This document shows, one piece after another, positions 9,618 to 16,770 of a stretch of 20,352 nt of DNA (the first letter of the stretch is position 1; each line of letters starts with the position of its first letter). The stretch lies in contig CAYHRT010000044.1 in the NCBI GenBank assembly GCA_964359085.1, forward strand, positions 1-20,352, read 5' to 3'. The notes under the pieces are model-generated. The model made no database searches. It was given only the letters and a program-made list of their open reading frames with translations, and was not told where the DNA came from. The DNA is from GWA2-49-15 sp964359085 (lineage in GTDB: Bacteria > Bdellovibrionota > Bacteriovoracia > Bacteriovoracales > Bacteriovoracaceae). The position numbers were made by a program, and so were the translations under genes.

Positions 9618-11384
9618 ATGGGACGAGTGTCAAAATTTTTGATTTTTGCTGCGATTATGGGCCTTATGATCTTTGCCATCATCATGCGTCTCGATCATAT
9701 CGGGCAACGCCCGATTCATCATGACGAATCCCTCCATGCACTCTATGGTAAATATTTTCATGATTCACCCAAAACCCAATATTATAAATATGATCCCCTT
9801 CTGCATGGCCCACTCTTGTACCATCTTATTCCCTATGCTTATCACATAGGCGGCCAGAGCCTGGAGTCAGGTCGCATGATCTCCGTTATTTGTGGTCTGT
9901 TACTGCTTCTCACACCATTCTTTTTCAGACGTCTCTTTTCCCCCTTTGCTCTTTGGGCCTTAGTCCTTTATGGCGCTCTATCACCGACGCTCATCTACTG
10001 GTCACGCTTTTTGCGCGAAGATATGCTCATTATTTTCTGCATGACCTTACTCCTTATCGGAGTAACACTGATTCAAAAGCCCCTGTGGAAAATTCTATCC
10101 ATCGCCATTGCGATTGGACTTATTTTCTGCACCAAGGAAAATTATTTTATCACTTTCGTCTTACTTTTTATCTATCTCATGGTTGAATTCGTATTCCTCG
10201 TTTTGACCAATAGTCATCGCTCTTCTCTCCTTAGCAAATTATTACTTTTCCTGCGTCACAATTGGGGCTTTTCGTTACTCGGTGTGGCCTTGTGCGCTCT
10301 TATCATCAGCTACTTTTATTCAGCAGGATTTCAATACCCACAAGGTATAAAGGATTTTATTTCAGCCAGAGGTTTCCAATATTGGATAGGGCAACACCAT
10401 CACGAAAGGTTGACTGGCCCATTTTCTTTTCACTTTTTATTATTATCTTGGTATGAATTTCCCATCGCCTTCTTATGGCTCTTTCTTATTTGCTATTTCT
10501 TTGTTCAATTTCCTTTGGCAATGTCTATCACCACTTTTATTTCGATGAGTATGGCCTTAACAACCTATCTTCTTAGTCGTCATTTTGGGGATATCAATCA
10601 ATGGGTCGGTACATATTTAAAATTGAAGGCAAATCTTGATTTCCCGGTTTTTTTTGGTTCGCTGTGTATGGGTCTGACCGGCACTTTATATTTTCTGGGG
10701 CATAATAAACGAAGCCATGCTTTCTTTTTTTACTTTGCTTGTTCCACCTTCTTTGCCTATAGCTATGCTGGCGAAAAAGTTCCTTGGTTATCCTTGTATC
10801 CCTTTGTCGCTAGTCTGGCATTCTTTGCAGTATGGTCGCGTGATTTCAATTTAAATTTTAATTTCTTATCCAGCACCACAACTTTTTTATTAGTTTTGAT
10901 TACAGGTGCCATGATCGGAACGCAGGCAGCACTTAGTTATTATGTAAATTTTTCAAAGGCAGGGGCGCAAGAAGAACTTCTATCCCAAGTTCATACGACA
11001 CCCCAATATGAGGATATTTTGATCGCGCTGAGACGGGAGACGATGTTGCGTGAAAAACCCATGCATATTCTTCTCTATCGTGAAAATGCTTGGCCGGGGG
11101 CCTGGTTTTTATATGGTCTGCCCGAGGTCGCTTATACTACTAACGATACGCTAAAAAGTTCATACGACGTGGTCCTCACGTCGTATAAGGACCCAGAATT
11201 TAGAAATCTTGGTTATCAAGAATACAATGTCCCTTTCCGATGGTGGTGGGTCCCTGATTATGAACAAATGGGCCCCAAAGAATTTTTACAATATCTTTTT
11301 CAGCGCACACCGTGGAATAGTACGGGAATCATGTCCATCACCATTTATTACAAAGAGGATGTAAAATCCGTGCTGGGAATCTAG
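9618..11384 (+). CDS. Agl23/TIGR03663-like GT39-type multispanning membrane protein
   Basis: 588-residue integral membrane protein with a dozen or so hydrophobic segments. After the first span it reads RLDHIGQRPIHHDESLHALY, then KYDPLLHGPLLYHL and LSPTLIYWSRFLREDML. This is the periplasmic-loop acid motif and following boxes of the family called flippase activity-associated Agl23, related to PMT/GT39 transferases that use polyprenyl-phosphate sugars. FCTKENYF and YAGEKVPWL are further conserved loops. It probably transfers a lipid-linked sugar on the outer side of the inner membrane, or assists the flipping step. It is last in the operon, 3 bp after the flavoenzyme gene, with no visible Shine-Dalgarno. 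The C-terminal soluble part, about residues 450-588, contains the perfect hairpin sequence listed separately. The family is fairly sure; the sugar and acceptor are unknown. Confidence 0.85.
   Translation: MGRVSKFLIFAAIMGLMIFAIIMRLDHIGQRPIHHDESLHALYGKYFHDSPKTQYYKYDPLLHGPLLYHLIPYAYHIGGQSLESGRMISVICGLLLLLTPFFFRRLFSPFALWALVLYGALSPTLIYWSRFLREDMLIIFCMTLLLIGVTLIQKPLWKILSIAIAIGLIFCTKENYFITFVLLFIYLMVEFVFLVLTNSHRSSLLSKLLLFLRHNWGFSLLGVALCALIISYFYSAGFQYPQGIKDFISARGFQYWIGQHHHERLTGPFSFHFLLLSWYEFPIAFLWLFLICYFFVQFPLAMSITTFISMSMALTTYLLSRHFGDINQWVGTYLKLKANLDFPVFFGSLCMGLTGTLYFLGHNKRSHAFFFYFACSTFFAYSYAGEKVPWLSLYPFVASLAFFAVWSRDFNLNFNFLSSTTTFLLVLITGAMIGTQAALSYYVNFSKAGAQEELLSQVHTTPQYEDILIALRRETMLREKPMHILLYRENAWPGAWFLYGLPEVAYTTNDTLKSSYDVVLTSYKDPEFRNLGYQEYNVPFRWWWVPDYEQMGPKEFLQYLFQRTPWNSTGIMSITIYYKEDVKSVLGI
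11162..11186. repeat. Perfect 10-bp inverted repeat inside the Agl23-like gene
   Basis: ATACGACGTG (11162-11171), a five-base loop GTCCT, then CACGTCGTAT (11177-11186). The arms are exact complements. It lies in frame within codons for SYDVVLTSYKD near the 3' end of the gene and is not followed by a T-run, so it is not an intrinsic terminator. Confidence 0.65.
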
Positions 11385-11400
11385 CAACCTGAGCTTGGGA

Positions 11401-12114
11401 TTAGGGTAGAGTTAAAAAATAGTCATAGTTATCATGTCCAGTGGTCTTGCTATAATCAATCCCCGAATTGATAGACAGTGTGCGATTCTTGCCCGATAAA
11501 TCTTTCACAATAGATCCGATATTTATCGACTGTCCTTGGGTGATATTGAGACTCGTACTAATTCCGGAATCAGGAGAATTCAGGGTCACAGTCAAAATAT
11601 AATTTCCATTATTACCACCTTGGCAGGTCAAAAAAACTTCTTCCAGATCAAGTCGCAATGATCCAGGAAAGCCCTTACGCAGAAGTAATTGGGATCGTGT
11701 ATCCCCTGAAAGATCTTCCTCCGTTCGTCGTAACTTCCCTTTTTGGCCAAGAGAAAATTCATCAGTCTTTCTAGTGCGGATACGTTTTTTAAGCAACTCT
11801 AAACGACAATTGCCTTCGCTCGTTCCCGTTAATTCGGTGGTGGTTGTTGCTTGATTCCCGCGATAAGTTCGATTTAGGCGATATCTCTTTTGCAAATACG
11901 ACTCATACAAAGAGCTTCTGGCATCACTTAGCAGTGCCTCCAAACAAGGCCCCATCATATCAAGCTGGTCACCTGGCAGAGCGATGGGATGGAGATACTG
12001 ACGCAGCTCTGACAGTGACACTGCATCGGAAAAACAATAGCCATAGATGCTCTTTTCTTGTGCTGAGCAATTTAGGGTTAATCCAAATATAAAGAAAGTT
12101 ATCAACTTAATCAT
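11401..12114 (-). CDS. Small exported protein of unknown function
   Basis: Not recognised. 237 residues starting MIKLITFFIFGLTLNCSAQEK, a short signal sequence. The Cys at 17 is preceded by TLN, a poor lipobox, so cleavage by signal peptidase I after CSA is as likely as lipidation. Four further cysteines appear in GYCFSD, GPCLEA, GNCRLE and LTCQGG. The middle is rich in Arg and Lys, and the C-terminal third (ITQGQSINIGSIVKDL, then SINSGIDYSKTTGHDNYDYF) looks like beta-strands. The ATG forms an ATGA overlap with the end of the DtxR-family gene, so it is almost certainly co-transcribed with and translated from that message; this suggests a metal- or stress-responsive envelope role, which is inference. 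It converges with the Agl23-like gene 16 bp away with no visible terminator between. Confidence 0.75.
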   Translation of the reverse strand: MIKLITFFIFGLTLNCSAQEKSIYGYCFSDAVSLSELRQYLHPIALPGDQLDMMGPCLEALLSDARSSLYESYLQKRYRLNRTYRGNQATTTTELTGTSEGNCRLELLKKRIRTRKTDEFSLGQKGKLRRTEEDLSGDTRSQLLLRKGFPGSLRLDLEEVFLTCQGGNNGNYILTVTLNSPDSGISTSLNITQGQSINIGSIVKDLSGKNRTLSINSGIDYSKTTGHDNYDYFLTLP

Positions 12115-12650
12115 TTGTGGATGTGGGCATCACCCTTTTGTTGATCAATAAATTGTTGAGGGCCATCAAAATGGCACAAATCCAAGGCAGTCACAAAATT
12201 AGGCACCTTATGGCTCTTTTTTTTGTTTTCACAGGTGCAAGCAAGGTCTTTCATAAAATGAAAAAGCTTTTCCAAACTTTCAGAGCTCATTAAGTGCTCC
12301 ATCATACAAGCATCTTTGTTAGCAACCTCTTTGGAAACGCCGACAAAATCTTTCAAGAAATAATACACCAGCGTGCGGGTGGATAAAATACGATGAACTT
12401 CTTGATGCCCATCCTCTGTCAATAAAAGAAATTTTGAGTCCTCCTCTTCAATCACTAATCCGCGTTTCTTCAAATTAACAATCGCAGTTGAAACACTTCC
12501 CTTGGTTAAATCAAGTTCCTTGGCAATATCGGTAACACGCGCATAACCCTTGCCCTCTTTTAGCTTATGAATCGTGAGTAGATAGTGGGTCATGGAATGC
12601 GAAATGTCGCTTTCCAAAGCTTTATAATTACGCTCAATATCTTTCGACAT
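12111..12650 (-). CDS. DtxR/MntR-family metal-dependent transcriptional regulator (variant ligand set)
   Basis: 179-residue winged-helix repressor-like protein. The DNA-binding domain shows YARVTDIAKELDLTKGSV (recognition region about 36-60) and a wing ending in LLLTEDG. The dimerisation/metal domain has DACMMEHLMS at 113-122, matching the Cys102, Glu105 and His106 ligand group of DtxR. Two other usual ligands differ by eye alignment: His22 sits where DtxR has Met10 and MntR Asp8, and Thr93 replaces the conserved His (79 in DtxR, 77 in MntR). A CTCE cluster at 138-141 and a His-rich end (DAHIHK) could bind metal. There is no SH3-like third domain. It overlaps the downstream exported-protein gene by ATGA. 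No Shine-Dalgarno is seen; the promoter geometry would place transcription start at or next to the ATG. Confidence 0.88.
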   Translation of the reverse strand: MSKDIERNYKALESDISHSMTHYLLTIHKLKEGKGYARVTDIAKELDLTKGSVSTAIVNLKKRGLVIEEEDSKFLLLTEDGHQEVHRILSTRTLVYYFLKDFVGVSKEVANKDACMMEHLMSSESLEKLFHFMKDLACTCENKKKSHKVPNFVTALDLCHFDGPQQFIDQQKGDAHIHK

Positions 12651-12656
12651 AGAGTA

Positions 12657-12686
12657 GAATTAACCGATTGACCTTCCGCAGTCAAT
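12657..12686 (-). promoter_or_regulatory. Candidate promoter and self-operator of the DtxR-family gene
   Basis: Minus-strand TTGACT (12685-12680) is followed by a 17-base spacer and a weak -10 TAATTC (12662-12657). Over the -35 box lies an exact dyad, ATTGAC-N8-GTCAAT (12667-12686), 20 bp in all and similar in size to DtxR/MntR operators. The start point implied lies at about the ATG at 12650, so the mRNA may be leaderless. The dyad is seen directly; the regulatory role is inferred. Confidence 0.42.
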
Positions 12687-12864
12687 GGATGCCTCAAATC
12701 TGTTGCACATCTTTCATCAGCCATTACCGCTCAAAATCCGACATAAACAGTTGTTTTAGCAGAGTTTCTGCATGGATTTTCTTGCCTTTTCCCTCCCACT
12801 CTCAGAAAAGAATAGTTCGATGATAAAATAATAGGTAAGAGTTTCTTTGGCATTGGATGGACCC

Positions 12865-14487
12865 ATGATGAGATTTATGGCCACGTGGATTGTTTCTGTG
12901 GCACTGATTTTTTCCCATGATATTGTTGTAGCGCAAACGAACAGCAACCCCACTGGCAGTGTTTATGACACTACTGGAAGCAACTTAACTGACCAAGAAC
13001 GAGTGACGTCGGAAACCTATATCCACGAAGGGATTTCACAAGAGACAAAGGACGCAGCTTGCAATGAAAGTAAAGAAATGAAGGATGCCTGCGCAGGCCG
13101 AGAAACCCACGCCTGGGCAAACTGGGTACCTCTGATTATCAAAGCCTATGGAATGGTTGTGGGAATGATGCCGGGAGAGTATTCGGTAGAAAAGACCAGT
13201 AGTTCTGAAACGGGGAGATCAAGCGAAGCAGGTGGCAATACCAGCACCAATCAAACTCAAGGACAAGGACAAGAAAAAGAAAAAGAAAAAAAGCAGGACT
13301 ATTGTAAATACATTGTCGTGGCCACAGAACTACTTGCCTCTTTTCAGCAAACATCCGCCCAGGAAAATCTCGCCAATGTGCCTGGCAACAATGCCAATGC
13401 ACAAACGGAACAACTCTATAAGGCCAAACGGAGTCACGAGGAACGGGCCAAGACGGCCGAAATTCAGGCGTACGGTTGGAGTGCGGGCGGTGTTTGTTAT
13501 GTTGGAATGCTTGCTTTAGGTGGTGCCTATCAGGACATCAGTATGATTATAAAAAGTGTTTTGACGGCGTTGGCGGCGGTTTATTTCTGGTTTGAAGTTA
13601 AGCACCAAAATGATGCTGCCGCCAAATTGCAGGCCATTATTGACCGCATGCCCAAGGCCGGTGACTGTAACCCTGTTACTCAGACAAACTGTTTTTGCTC
13701 TCAAGAATCTTCCAAAACTGATGTTGGAAATTATATGAAATACTGTAAGAGCAGCATTCTAGCTGCACAACAAGCTCAAGGGGCAAGTATGGCCTGCATT
13801 AATAAGCAGGCCCAAGTGGATGCTGAATGCTTATGCGTTCAAAACAATAGCTGTTTTGATGTGGAATTTATGAATATGATTGGTGGTCTTAAATTTGGGA
13901 AATCTGCAGAAGAGGTTTTGGGCAAATCAACACGCGATTTATCTCGCGGACAACTTTCCAATGGCAACCTAGGGAGCGGCTCCATCGCGCAAAGTGCCGC
14001 AGCTCGTGCAAAAAATGCGCTTAGATCAATTCGTCTAGATAAACTTCCAAAAATCTCAGGGTTTAATTCAGACCAAATGGGATTGATCGATGCCCTTTCT
14101 AATGAAGGCTTTCCCCGCCCACTAGCGGCCATGGCAGTGGGTGTGAAGGTACCAGGTTCTTCCAAATATGCCAGCAAGCTCCAGGCATTCCAAGTTGATA
14201 GCAGCGCTCTCATGGCGGCAAGACATTCCGATTATGGTAATGCCAAGGTTCTCAGTTATGGCGGAGGTGGTGGAAGTTTCAAAAAAACCACCGGCAAAAA
14301 AGATGAGTTCGATTTTAAGAAATTGCTGCAAAAGAAAGAAGCTGAAGCTAGCTCGGATAACATTTTGAAGTTTGCCGAGCGGGCCAGTGATAGCGCCCAA
14401 ATAAGTAAGAATCCCGATACTGTAATTTTTGATATTATTTCTAACCGCTACCGCCTTTCAGGATGGAGACGGGTGAATTTTGAGTAA
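12865..14487 (+). CDS. Exported, cysteine-rich protein of unknown function with central hydrophobic segments
   Basis: Not recognised. From the ATG at 12865 the product has 540 residues: signal peptide MMRFMATWIVSVALIF...VVAQT, with likely cleavage after VVA; a region around 85-105 that is mildly hydrophobic (NWVPLIIKAYGMVVGMMP); a low-complexity charged linker (QGQGQEKEKEKKQ); two hydrophobic segments near 200-250 (GVCYVGMLALGGAY and SMIIKSVLTALAAVYFW); then a stretch of about 70 residues with eight cysteines, including the parallel motifs NCFCSQ and ECLCVQ. The C-terminal half is Ser/Gly/Lys-rich with a five-Gly run and ends IFDIISNRYRLSGWRRVNFE. An in-frame TTG at 12847 would extend it by six residues, but the ATG gives a conventional signal peptide and has GGATGG just upstream. 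The DCC gene follows 17 bp later. A membrane-anchored envelope component with disulfides is the best guess. Confidence 0.75.
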   Translation: MMRFMATWIVSVALIFSHDIVVAQTNSNPTGSVYDTTGSNLTDQERVTSETYIHEGISQETKDAACNESKEMKDACAGRETHAWANWVPLIIKAYGMVVGMMPGEYSVEKTSSSETGRSSEAGGNTSTNQTQGQGQEKEKEKKQDYCKYIVVATELLASFQQTSAQENLANVPGNNANAQTEQLYKAKRSHEERAKTAEIQAYGWSAGGVCYVGMLALGGAYQDISMIIKSVLTALAAVYFWFEVKHQNDAAAKLQAIIDRMPKAGDCNPVTQTNCFCSQESSKTDVGNYMKYCKSSILAAQQAQGASMACINKQAQVDAECLCVQNNSCFDVEFMNMIGGLKFGKSAEEVLGKSTRDLSRGQLSNGNLGSGSIAQSAAARAKNALRSIRLDKLPKISGFNSDQMGLIDALSNEGFPRPLAAMAVGVKVPGSSKYASKLQAFQVDSSALMAARHSDYGNAKVLSYGGGGGSFKKTTGKKDEFDFKKLLQKKEAEASSDNILKFAERASDSAQISKNPDTVIFDIISNRYRLSGWRRVNFE

Positions 14488-14504
14488 TAACCAAGAAGGT
14501 TGTC

Positions 14505-14903
14505 ATGACATTGCATGATCGGTTTCACCTTCCCCTTCTTCTCTATGATGATGAATGCCCATTATGCTTGCGTTTTAAACAGGCGATGGAACGTCTAAAT
14601 GGGCATGAGTCCATCAACAAGGTTTCCATTCATGACAGAGATGTTTATCAGGTTTTACCTCAGGTTACCTATGAACAATGTCAACAGGCAGTCCATTTCA
14701 TTGAAGTAAACGGAGAAGTTTTTAAAGGGGCTGAGGCGGTACGAAAACTAATGCACCACCTTCCCCTAGTTGAGGAATTTGGTTGGCTGGCAGAAAGCGA
14801 AATGGGAAAAAAAGCAGTTGATTATTTTCATGATATGGCCGAGCGTTACCGCAAACAATTGCAAAATCGCTGCCCCTCGTGTAAAAAAGATCATTCTCTT
14901 TAA
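14505..14903 (+). CDS. DCC-family (DUF393) thiol-disulfide oxidoreductase-like protein
   Basis: 132-residue cytoplasmic protein with the DCC signature near its N-terminus, LLYDDECPLCLRFKQAM, where Cys18 and Cys21 form a thioredoxin-like CxxC. The later GEVFKGAEAVRKLMHHLP segment is also typical of the family. An additional CPSC pair (Cys123, Cys126) lies close to the C-terminus and could be a second redox or zinc-binding pair; I do not recall it as general in the family. AAGG precedes the ATG by about seven bases. It sits between the cysteine-rich exported protein and the mannose synthase-like gene, whose Shine-Dalgarno overlaps its TAA stop. The adjacency to a protein with eight clustered cysteines is suggestive, but no export signal is present to put them in one compartment. 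Biochemical function of DCC proteins is poorly known. Confidence 0.86.
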   Translation: MTLHDRFHLPLLLYDDECPLCLRFKQAMERLNGHESINKVSIHDRDVYQVLPQVTYEQCQQAVHFIEVNGEVFKGAEAVRKLMHHLPLVEEFGWLAESEMGKKAVDYFHDMAERYRKQLQNRCPSCKKDHSL

Positions 14904-14911
14904 GGATTCTC

Positions 14912-15637
14912 GTGCAGCCCATCGATAAATCTCTCATCATTATTCCGACCTATAATGAAATAGATAACATTGATAAAATGATTCGCGCTGTATTTGTCCT
15001 CTATCCCGCAATCTCTATCTTAATCATTGACGATGGGTCTCCTGACGGAACTGCCCAAATAGTGGAAGGCCACCAAAAAGAATTTAAAAATCTCCATCTG
15101 CTCAAGCGCTCCGGCAAATTGGGTCTCGGCACGGCCTACACCACTGGCTTTAAATGGGCCTTAGAGCGGCATTATGATTACGTCTTTGAAATGGATTGTG
15201 ACTTTTCTCACGATCCCGCTCAGGTCAAAAATTTACTTGAAGCCGCCCAGTCTCATGATCTGGTTATTGGCAGTCGCTATATTGATGGTATCAGAATTAT
15301 CAACTGGCCTTTTCGTAGACTGCTTCTTAGCTATCTAGCTTCCATTTATACCCGATTCGTCACGGGGATTCCCATTCAAGATACCACGGGTGGTTTTAAG
15401 TGTTTCTCACGCAAAGCACTCACCTCTCTTGATCTCGATCAAATTGTGAGTAGTGGGTACATCTTTCAACTGGAACTCAATTATAAAATTTGGTTGAAGG
15501 GCCTACGTATCAAAGAAGTTCCTATTATTTTTTACGAACGTCGCGACGGTCAGTCAAAGATGGCGGGCGGAATTATCTTTGAAGCGCTCTGGGCCGTTTT
15601 ACGCTTACGCCTGATGAAAATCTTTGGCTCAATCTAG
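14912..15637 (+). CDS. Polyprenyl-phosphate mannose synthase-like glycosyltransferase (DPM1 type, GT2)
   Basis: 241-residue transferase predicted to make a polyprenyl-monophosphate sugar (usually mannose from GDP-mannose) at the cytoplasmic face. Motifs: PTYNE at 12-16, DDGSPDGT at 40-47, KLGLGTAY at 69-76, the DXD site DCD at 95-97 followed by FSHDP, then DTTGGFKCF and a QSKM box near the C-terminus, all as in DPM1 and bacterial Ppm1 catalytic domains. No C-terminal membrane pair is present, as in the compact DPM1 forms. The start is GTG with AAGGA five bases upstream, overlapping the TAA of the DCC gene, which indicates coupling. Its lipid-linked product is the donor class used by GT39/Agl23-like proteins, one of which lies about 3.5 kb away. 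Its stop TAG shares a CTAG with the convergent rpiB-fusion gene. Confidence 0.92.
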   Translation: MQPIDKSLIIIPTYNEIDNIDKMIRAVFVLYPAISILIIDDGSPDGTAQIVEGHQKEFKNLHLLKRSGKLGLGTAYTTGFKWALERHYDYVFEMDCDFSHDPAQVKNLLEAAQSHDLVIGSRYIDGIRIINWPFRRLLLSYLASIYTRFVTGIPIQDTTGGFKCFSRKALTSLDLDQIVSSGYIFQLELNYKIWLKGLRIKEVPIIFYERRDGQSKMAGGIIFEALWAVLRLRLMKIFGSI

Positions 15638-16767
15638 GTTTTTTCAAAAATGGATTTATTTACAGGAAAAAAGTAAAGGCAGAAAAAGATCCAAACACCG
15701 GAAAACTCCAGCAACTCTCCCTTCTTGTGAGAACCCGAAGCATAGGACAGGATGAAAACAATAATATACGCCAAGAGATGCCATCTCTTGGCAACGGGAA
15801 TGCCAAAATTATCGACTAATTTGCGAAACGCTTCCCTTTTTTGGTAAACAACGGGCAGGATAAGAAAATAAAAGATAATACCAATAGTTAACCCCGTACC
15901 AAAAATAAGTTTGTTTAACTTCACTCCACCTAATACTAAGTTATGAAAGTTAGTTTCACCTTGGGTATTATTTTCAGCAAAAAAGGCCGGTGATGTGTTG
16001 CCAAAAATTCGCTGCCCCCAAGACAATTCTTCGCCTACCCCAAATAAAAAGAACATGGCCAAAATGATAAGACCAACTCGAAAAGTCCATGGACGTACCA
16101 TCCATAAGTCTTTCATGCGTTTAATACAAAGAGCAAACAAGAGCCCAAGCCCCCACACCCCTCCATACTCTAACCAGCCATCTTCCAGCGTATAAATAGT
16201 CTCAAAATAAGTTCGATTGAATTGACCTAATATAGTTCCATAGAGCACGGCTGCAAAAACCGCGCCCAAAATCCAATACTCGGGAGTCGCCAAGGCCTGA
16301 GGATTTCTTTTCTCCCCAACTGCACCCAAGAGATTAAAAGAAGCGATACGTTCGCTGTGGCGCCCCCCCTCAAAAGATGTCGTTAACCACACATCGACCA
16401 TTTGCTTAATACTCTCGATAGAAGACAAGCGAGCCCCGACACAAAGAATGTTGGCATCATTATGTTGACGCGATAATTTCGCCTCTTCAGGTGTACGACA
16501 GACTGCGGCCCGAACCTTCTGATAACGATTGGCCACCATTGAAACGCCAATGCCTGATCCGCACAGCAAGATACCGAGACCATCACCATTTTGAACTCGC
16601 AAGGCCACCTTCGATGCCAAGTCAGCATAACTGGCCCGCTCAGGGGAAAAACACCCTTCATCAACACACTCAAATTCCAGTTTTGATGCAAAAGAGTTCT
16701 CTAGATAGACTTTCAGTTCTTCCTTTGCAGCAAAAGCAGCATGATCTGATGCTAAAAAGACCTTCAT
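15634..16767 (-). CDS. RpiB/LacA-family sugar-phosphate isomerase fused to a six-span membrane domain
   Basis: Two-part protein of 377 residues. Residues 1-148 are a complete RpiB-type isomerase (ribose-5-phosphate to ribulose-5-phosphate in the family): SDHA at 7-10, catalytic Cys69 in LLCGSGIGVSMVANR, His102 in QHNDANILCVGAR, and the end box FEGGRHSER at 132-140. From about 160 there is a membrane domain with six hydrophobic spans (roughly 164-183, 202-215, 229-245, 283-307, 327-345, 353-369). After its third span it reads GEELSWGQRIFG (245-256) and then a polar stretch with NNTQGETNFHNL (266-277). I have an unverified recollection of this EE-SWGQR plus N-Q-E-N-HN pattern in uncharacterised bacterial membrane proteins. 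The reading frame is unbroken across the join. It follows ahcY by 3 bp with no Shine-Dalgarno, so it is coupled. Confidence 0.9.
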   Translation of the reverse strand: MKVFLASDHAAFAAKEELKVYLENSFASKLEFECVDEGCFSPERASYADLASKVALRVQNGDGLGILLCGSGIGVSMVANRYQKVRAAVCRTPEEAKLSRQHNDANILCVGARLSSIESIKQMVDVWLTTSFEGGRHSERIASFNLLGAVGEKRNPQALATPEYWILGAVFAAVLYGTILGQFNRTYFETIYTLEDGWLEYGGVWGLGLLFALCIKRMKDLWMVRPWTFRVGLIILAMFFLFGVGEELSWGQRIFGNTSPAFFAENNTQGETNFHNLVLGGVKLNKLIFGTGLTIGIIFYFLILPVVYQKREAFRKLVDNFGIPVAKRWHLLAYIIVFILSYASGSHKKGELLEFSGVWIFFCLYFFPVNKSIFEKT

Positions 16768-16770
16768 ATT

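Noticed and set aside
12762..12785. GCAGA-N3-TCTGC hairpin in the gap before the Cys-rich protein as a terminator
   Set aside because: The stem is only 5 bp, has no adjacent T-run, and no gene on that strand ends upstream of it.
13232..13300. Simple repeat in the charged linker of the Cys-rich protein as a mobile or recombination site
   Set aside because: It is a short A/G-rich run that encodes QGQGQEKEKEKK and has no flanking repeats.
16300..16370. RpiB fusion as a frameshift artefact at the C7 tract
   Set aside because: The tract encodes the conserved FEGGRH box in the right frame on both sides, and the frame continues without a break into the membrane domain.
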